Assembly: GCA_026395195.1 (NCBI GenBank)
Contig: JAPLZD010000029.1
Location: forward strand, 1-9,175
Length of the DNA: 9,175 nucleotides
Reading direction: 5' to 3'
Source of the DNA: Candidatus Staskawiczbacteria bacterium
Lineage (GTDB): Bacteria; Patescibacteriota; Minisyncoccia; Minisyncoccales; Staskawiczbacteraceae
Within the stretch, counting starts at the first letter, position 1. Every line of letters begins with the position of its first letter. The notes beneath the pieces are model-generated. The model had not been told where the DNA came from and ran no database searches. It was given only the letters and a program-made list of their open reading frames with translations. Below, one piece after another: positions 5,206 to 9,175 of this stretch. Made by a program: the position numbers and the translations under genes.

Positions 5206-5610
5206 ATGAAAGGATTTTGTTCGAATATAGAAAAAGACACTTTGGATAATGAAAATTTTCGCAAAGTGCTTTATACGGGAAAACACAGCCAGCTAGTTTT
5301 AATGTCTTTGGCTCCAAATGAGGAAATTGGCATGGAAGTCCACCCAGACAACGACCAGTTTTTCCGTATTGAAAAAGGGCAAGGAAAAGTAATTATTGAT
5401 GGAAATGAATACGAAGTTTCCGACGGCTCAGCAGTAATCGTTCCGGCTGGCAGCCAGCACAATGTTATAAATGTTTCGGCGACAGACGGTCTAAAGCTTT
5501 ATACAATTTATTCTCCAGCCCATCATGTAGATGGAATTGTCAGAGCCACAAAAGCTGAAGCCGAAGACCCGGCCAACGATGAAGAATTCGACGGCAAAAC
5601 TACAGAGTAA
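5206..5610 (+). CDS. Small single-domain cupin protein, 134 aa
   Basis: One beta-barrel cupin domain. Motif 1 is represented by GMEVHPDNDQFFRIEKGQG (residues 42-60), with H46, D48 and D50 where classical cupins have the first metal-binding His/His/Glu group. Motif 2 is a clean match to G(X)5PXG(X)2H(X)3N: G74, P80, G82, H85, N89. The C-terminal piece YSPAHHVDG (102-110) is typical of a widespread stand-alone cupin group related to COG0662 (mannose-6-phosphate isomerase-like). Members bind a metal, but no reaction can be named, and the altered motif 1 leaves metal binding uncertain. The last 20 residues are acidic. It starts 29 bases after tRNA-His with no visible terminator between and no Shine-Dalgarno sequence. 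The perfect palindrome TTAAAATTTTAA (5190-5201) ends 4 bases before the ATG. Confidence 0.9.
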   Translation: MKGFCSNIEKDTLDNENFRKVLYTGKHSQLVLMSLAPNEEIGMEVHPDNDQFFRIEKGQGKVIIDGNEYEVSDGSAVIVPAGSQHNVINVSATDGLKLYTIYSPAHHVDGIVRATKAEAEDPANDEEFDGKTTE

Positions 5611-5613
5611 AAT

Positions 5614-5622
5614 TGGTATAAT
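5614..5622 (+). promoter_or_regulatory. Extended -10 promoter for the DUF4015 gene, apparently leaderless
   Basis: TGG followed by consensus TATAAT (5617-5622) makes a TGN extended -10. Only 8 bases separate the box from the ATG at 5631, so transcription would begin at or within a base or two of the start codon. No -35 match is visible, as is common with extended -10 promoters. The site begins 4 bases after the cupin stop codon. Confidence 0.65.
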
Positions 5623-5630
5623 TAAATATT

Positions 5631-6929
5631 ATGGGTTCTTATAAGCTGGGAAACCTTTTTATTGTTCTGATAATGACGGCAGTTTTAGCAATTGGCGTTT
5701 CTTTTAGTTTAGAAACCAGCGATAAAATAAGCGCTAGTCCAAAAGCAGTTAGTGCGGCGCAAGAAAAAGTTGCTGCAAAGATTGATTTTAAAACTTTAGA
5801 ACCTCCCGCCCCGCCCGCGCATCCTGAAAAATTAAGCAATCCGCCCGAGATTGTAAAAGCAGTTTACGTGACAGGGTATTCAGCCGGTTCAAAAAATTAC
5901 TTAAATTATTTGAGCGGGCTGTTTAAAAATACAGAAGTAAATGCAGTTGTGATTGATGTAAAGGGCAGCAGCGGTTACGTTAACTATGCGTCGGAAGCTC
6001 CCGAAGTCAAAAAGTACAATTTAAATAGCGGCGCCATACCGGACATTGATTCTCTTGTAAAATTTTTTCATGATCAAAATGTATATGTTGTCGGCAGAAT
6101 TGCTGTTTTTGAAGACCCGGTTTATTCCAGAGCCCGGCCGGAATTGGCAATTTATAACAAAGAAAAAACCACAGACCCGTTAAAGCCGGTTTTATGGACA
6201 GACAATAACAGACTTTCCTGGCTGGATCCGGCCTCAAAAGATGTCTGGGATTATAACGTTTCTTTAGCGCAAAATGCATTTTTACACGGGTTTGACGAAG
6301 TAAATTTTGATTATATAAGATTTCCCACAGACGGCAACATGCAAAACATAGGATTTCCTGTTTACGACGCCAAAAACTTAAAAGCAGAAGTTATAAAAGA
6401 ATTCTTCCAATATTTAAGGGAGCAGTTAGCAGATGAAAAAATATCCGTTGATTTGTTCGGCCAAACAACTATAAACAGAGATGATATGGGCATAGGCCAG
6501 ATAATTGAAGACGCTTTTGAAAACTTTGACTATATTTCGCCAATGGTTTATCCTTCGCACTATGCCGATGGTTTTGACGGTTTTAACAATCCGGCAGAAC
6601 ACCCTTATGAGATTGTAAAATATTCCATGGATAGCGCCATGGAAAAGCAGGCTGTTTTTTTAAAGGCAAGCCAGGATGAGATTTTTAAAAAACAAGAAGC
6701 TGCCGGAATTCCTGAGCCGGCAATAAAAATTATAAATTCGTTTATAAAAACAAAACCCTTGGCCCAATTCAGGCCGTGGATTCAGGACTTTAACATGGGC
6801 GCCGATTATACCGCTGACATGGTTAAAAAAGAAATTCAGGCAACTCAAGATTCTTTAGGAGCAGATTACAACGGCTTTATGCTTTGGAACCCAAACAATA
6901 TCTATACCCAAGGCGCAGTTTTGAAATAA
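5631..6929 (+). CDS. Membrane-anchored DUF4015-type putative glycoside hydrolase, 432 aa
   Basis: Probable extracytoplasmic carbohydrate-active protein. An N-terminal hydrophobic segment (about 8-26) after a Lys acts as a signal anchor or signal peptide; no lipobox Cys is seen. A low-complexity, proline-rich linker (about 30-72) precedes one long TIM-barrel-like domain (about 73-432) of the DUF4015 putative glycosyl hydrolase family. Recognisable family blocks are VKAVYVTGYSAGS (75-87), AVVIDVKGSSG (105-115), VGRIAVFEDPV (154-164), FDEVNFDYIRFPTDG (221-235), FDYISPMVYPSHY (299-311) and RPWIQDF (381-387). Asp and Glu residues in FDEVNFDYIRFP are the obvious catalytic candidates, by inference. 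A stretch of about 36 residues (341-376) between YEIVKYSMDSA and RPWIQDF looks like an insertion. Substrate is unknown; glycan or cell-wall processing is a guess from the family. It seems to have its own promoter. Confidence 0.88.
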   Translation: MGSYKLGNLFIVLIMTAVLAIGVSFSLETSDKISASPKAVSAAQEKVAAKIDFKTLEPPAPPAHPEKLSNPPEIVKAVYVTGYSAGSKNYLNYLSGLFKNTEVNAVVIDVKGSSGYVNYASEAPEVKKYNLNSGAIPDIDSLVKFFHDQNVYVVGRIAVFEDPVYSRARPELAIYNKEKTTDPLKPVLWTDNNRLSWLDPASKDVWDYNVSLAQNAFLHGFDEVNFDYIRFPTDGNMQNIGFPVYDAKNLKAEVIKEFFQYLREQLADEKISVDLFGQTTINRDDMGIGQIIEDAFENFDYISPMVYPSHYADGFDGFNNPAEHPYEIVKYSMDSAMEKQAVFLKASQDEIFKKQEAAGIPEPAIKIINSFIKTKPLAQFRPWIQDFNMGADYTADMVKKEIQATQDSLGADYNGFMLWNPNNIYTQGAVLK

Positions 6930-6956
6930 AATCAATAATTTTTACGTAGTAATAAA

Positions 6957-7748
6957 ATGGAAAACATAATAGAAATAAAAAATCTTACCAAAAAATATAA
7001 AGACTTCACAGCAGTTGATGATATCAGCTTCAATGTAAAAAAGGGAGAAATTTTTGCATTTCTGGGCCCTAATGGCGCAGGAAAAACCACGACCATAAAA
7101 ATGCTTACAACTCTTACAAATCCGACAGCCGGCACCATATTAATCAACGGATATGACCCGACGCGGCAGCAGCACGAAGCCCGAGCGTCTTTTGGAATTG
7201 TTTTTCAGGACCCGAGTTTGGATGACGAATTAACCGCCTATGAAAATATGGATTTGCACGGCATGCTTTACAAAGTAAAAATTAAAGACAGGAAAGAAAG
7301 AATAAAACAGCTTTTGGAATTTGTTGAATTGTGGGACAGAAGAAATGATTTGGTGAAACACTTTTCCGGCGGAATGAAGCGCAGGCTGGAAATTGCGCGC
7401 GGATTTTTGCACCATCCCAGAGTTTTGTTTTTAGATGAGCCGACAATCGGGCTTGACCCGCAGACAAGGAATCATATTTGGACATATCTTAAAAAAATGA
7501 ACCGGGAGGAAGGCATTACTGTTTTTTTGACAACTCACTATATGGAGGAAGCCGATAAGGTTTCAAATAGAATTGCCATAATTGACCACGGAAAAATTGT
7601 AGCTCAGGGAACCTCTGAAGAATTGGAATCAAAGACAAATACAAGTTCTTTAGAGGAAGCATTTTTGTCGCTTACCGGCAGCGCCATCCGTGAGGAAACA
7701 GTAAAAAATCAGGCAATGTCAGGCAGAGCCCGGGCCTGGCGCAGGTAA
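6957..7748 (+). CDS. ABC transporter ATP-binding protein, DrrA-like, 263 aa
   Basis: Cytoplasmic ATPase subunit of an ABC-2 type exporter. All motifs are intact: Walker A GPNGAGKTT (37-45), Q-loop Gln84 in IVFQDPSLD, signature FSGGMKRR (136-143), Walker B VLFLDEP (156-162), D-loop GLDP (165-168) and the switch His194 in TTHYMEEAD. The C-terminal SLEEAFLSLTGSAIRE (231-246) followed by a basic tail is typical of the daunorubicin-resistance (DrrA) group, which exports drugs, lipids or polysaccharides; the substrate here is unknown. The permease gene starts 25 bases downstream. The ATG at 6957 is preceded by TTACGTAGTAATAAA, almost the same as before clpP, and there is no Shine-Dalgarno sequence. 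Confidence 0.95.
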   Translation: MENIIEIKNLTKKYKDFTAVDDISFNVKKGEIFAFLGPNGAGKTTTIKMLTTLTNPTAGTILINGYDPTRQQHEARASFGIVFQDPSLDDELTAYENMDLHGMLYKVKIKDRKERIKQLLEFVELWDRRNDLVKHFSGGMKRRLEIARGFLHHPRVLFLDEPTIGLDPQTRNHIWTYLKKMNREEGITVFLTTHYMEEADKVSNRIAIIDHGKIVAQGTSEELESKTNTSSLEEAFLSLTGSAIREETVKNQAMSGRARAWRR

Positions 7749-7773
7749 AATTAATAATTAAAAATTCACAGTT

Positions 7774-8520
7774 ATGATAGAGGTTTATACTCTTTGGCTT
7801 CGCCAAATTAAAAGATATTACAGGTCAAAATCAAGAATTCTCGGGTCTTTGGGCCAGCCGCTTTTGTTTATGCTAGCTTTGGGTTTTGGATTTGGCCCGA
7901 TTTTTCAGAAGGCAGGACAAGGAAATTATATGCAATTTTTGGTGCCGGGAATTATTTCGATGAGCATTCTGTTTATGGCTTTTTCTTCCGGCATTGAAGT
8001 AATCTGGGACAGGCAGTTCGGATTTTTGAAAGAAACTTTAGTCGCGCCTGCATCGCGTTTTCAAATTATGCTGGGAAAAACTTTGGGCGGAGCAACCGTA
8101 GCAGTTGCGCAGGGAATTATAGTTCTTTTGCTTTCGCTTTTTGTTGGCTTCAAATTTCCAAGCGCATCTCTAACGATTCTGGCTTTTGTTTTTATGTTTA
8201 TGATTGCCCTGCTTTTTGCGGCCTTGGGAATTGCAATTGCCTCAGTTTTAGAAGACATGCACGGTTTCCAGCTTATTATGAATTTTTTGGTAATGCCGAT
8301 ATTTTTCCTTTCGGGCGCTTTGTTTCCGCTCGCGGGCCTGCCAAAAGCAATATTGATTATCACGGCCATTGATCCTTTGTCTTACGGAGTTGACGGACTG
8401 CGGGGGACTCTCGCGGGCGCTGCCCATTACGGCCTGATGCCGGATTTTCTAATTTTGGCCTGCATTGTCGCAGTCCTCATGGCCCTCGGTAGTTATCTTT
8501 TCAGCAAAATCCAAGTTTAG
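7774..8520 (+). CDS. ABC-2 type transporter permease, 248 aa
   Basis: Integral membrane partner of the ATPase encoded directly upstream. Six hydrophobic segments can be drawn: about 24-42, 55-75, 103-124, 132-157, 166-188 and 222-244. The amphipathic N-terminus (LWLRQIKRYYRSKSR) and the block FFLSGALFPLAGLPKAI...IDPLSYGVDGLRG (about 177-211) mark the ABC-2 permease family (DrrB-like). One six-helix subunit of this length implies a homodimer working with two ATPase subunits. The cargo is not predictable. The gene ends 6 bases before a strong terminator, so it is the last gene of its transcript. Confidence 0.95.
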   Translation: MIEVYTLWLRQIKRYYRSKSRILGSLGQPLLFMLALGFGFGPIFQKAGQGNYMQFLVPGIISMSILFMAFSSGIEVIWDRQFGFLKETLVAPASRFQIMLGKTLGGATVAVAQGIIVLLLSLFVGFKFPSASLTILAFVFMFMIALLFAALGIAIASVLEDMHGFQLIMNFLVMPIFFLSGALFPLAGLPKAILIITAIDPLSYGVDGLRGTLAGAAHYGLMPDFLILACIVAVLMALGSYLFSKIQV

Positions 8521-8526
8521 AATTTC

Positions 8527-8560
8527 AAAAAAGCCCCCCGCTAAGCGAGGGGCTTTTTTT
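8527..8560. terminator. Bidirectional intrinsic terminator between the permease and htrA-like genes
   Basis: GCCCC (8533-8537) and CGC (8539-8541) pair with GCG (8545-8547) and GGGGC (8549-8553) around a TAA loop, with one C-A mismatch. Six A residues precede the stem (8527-8532) and seven T residues follow it (8554-8560), so both strands have a GC-rich stem plus T-tract. It serves the permease on plus and the protease gene on minus, whose stop codons lie 6 and 9 bases away. Confidence 0.95.
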
Positions 8561-8569
8561 ATAATAATA

Positions 8570-9175
8570 TTAAATTTTTTCTTCGAGGGTGGCGGTTAGG
8601 CTTACTTTTTTGCCGTCGCGCAGAACTTCAAAGTTTGTTTTCGAGCCGATTTTGCATTTTTGCATAATGTTTGCCAGAGGATTTTTCATTGTTATTTTTT
8701 CTCCATTGCATTCTGTAATAATATCCCATTCTTTAATGCCCGCCTTGTCGGCAGCCGAACCTTTTATAACCGGCGACTCGCCCAATGCTTCTCTCACCAC
8801 TAAAGCCCCGTCATTTACCGGCAGTTTATTTACTTCCGCCATTTCTTTGGAAATTAAAACATATTTTACTCCCAAAAATGGCATAATTATTTTTCCATAT
8901 TTCTTTACTTCTTCCAAATCTTTTTTGGCGTAATTTATGGGAATGGCAAAACCAATGTTTTGCGCGCCCATTATCATGGCCGTGTTTATCCCTAAAACTT
9001 TGCCATCCATATTTACCAAAGGCCCTCCGGAATTACCGGGGTTGATGGCAGCATCAGTTTGTATCAAACCTCTTAGGTTTTGCGTTTGGTGATCCAGCCC
9101 GCCAAAAGCCGTGATAAATCGCGACAATCCAGAAACAATGCCGGTTGAGAGCGTGTCTGTGAATTCGCCCAAAGC
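8570..9175 (-). CDS. HtrA/DegP-type serine protease with PDZ domain, C-terminal 201 codons (5' end outside window)
   Basis: Partial gene; the frame is open to the right edge and the real start lies beyond it. The visible part begins inside the trypsin-like domain (ALGEF...TVGIVSG-like segment ALGEFTDTLSTGIVSG). It contains the catalytic serine in NPGNSGGPL (Ser codon at 9031-9029) and IGFAIPI, the usual end of the protease barrel. A single PDZ domain follows (about the last 105 residues) with the peptide-binding loop FLGV and GSAADKAGIKEWDIITECNGEKI. The catalytic His and Asp would be upstream and cannot be checked. HtrA proteases degrade or refold damaged envelope proteins and are usually membrane-anchored or secreted. 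The gene converges on the ABC operon. Confidence 0.95.
   Translation of the reverse strand, partial: ALGEFTDTLSTGIVSGLSRFITAFGGLDHQTQNLRGLIQTDAAINPGNSGGPLVNMDGKVLGINTAMIMGAQNIGFAIPINYAKKDLEEVKKYGKIIMPFLGVKYVLISKEMAEVNKLPVNDGALVVREALGESPVIKGSAADKAGIKEWDIITECNGEKITMKNPLANIMQKCKIGSKTNFEVLRDGKKVSLTATLEEKI

Noticed and set aside
8589..8933. 114-codon plus-strand frame opposite the HtrA-like gene
   Set aside because: It is opposite a confidently identified protease and PDZ domain, and shows no family features of its own.
9170..9172. TTG near the right edge as the start of the HtrA-like gene
   Set aside because: It encodes a Leu within the conserved ALGEF segment of the protease domain, and the catalytic His and Asp must lie further upstream; the gene is cut by the window edge.

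Overview
The window looks like a piece of a small, AT-leaning bacterial chromosome, most likely from the Patescibacteria/CPR (Parcubacteria-like). That assignment is inference. It rests on dense gene packing with spacers of a few bases, no recognisable Shine-Dalgarno sequence before any of the genes whose start lies in the window, Lys/Glu/Asn-rich proteins, standard code use, and the mix of families (membrane pyrophosphatase, trigger factor, ClpP, RNase Y, a DUF4015-type putative glycosidase). No phage, transposon, CRISPR array or plasmid function is visible.

Layout. Positions 1-2624 (+) read as one run: the 3' end of a membrane pyrophosphatase (hppA-like), a Nudix hydrolase, trigger factor (tig) and ClpP, with gaps of 3, 4 and 17 bases. 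After an 80-base gap holding a GAGA-loop hairpin comes RNase Y (rny, 2705-4237, +). It converges with, and overlaps by 20 bases, an unrecognised 166-residue protein on the minus strand (4218-4718). The start of that gene carries a 21-base dyad centred on a TATAAT box. Four tRNA genes follow: Gly(UCC) and Pro(UGG) on minus, Arg(UCU) and His(GUG) on plus. The two pairs diverge from an 85-base region in which two good sigma-70-like promoters share the same -35 bases. Then come a small cupin, a membrane-anchored DUF4015 protein and an ABC-2 exporter pair (ATPase plus permease) on plus. A bidirectional terminator at 8527-8560 separates these from the 3' part of an HtrA/DegP-type protease on minus, which runs off the right edge.

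How the genes fit together. tig and clpP are protein folding and turnover genes that are commonly neighbours; rny is the main mRNA-decay endonuclease of bacteria that lack RNase E; the HtrA-like protease handles misfolded envelope proteins. The ABC pair is a drug- or lipid-type exporter of unknown substrate. The membrane pyrophosphatase would couple PPi hydrolysis to ion pumping.

I do not see a clear new multi-gene system. The observations most worth a second look are the overlapping divergent tRNA promoters with a dyad filling one spacer, the dyad over the -10 box of the unknown gene with its half-site repeated inside that gene, the tRNA-His that lacks both the D-loop GG and U55, and the Shine-Dalgarno-less, partly leaderless-looking gene starts.
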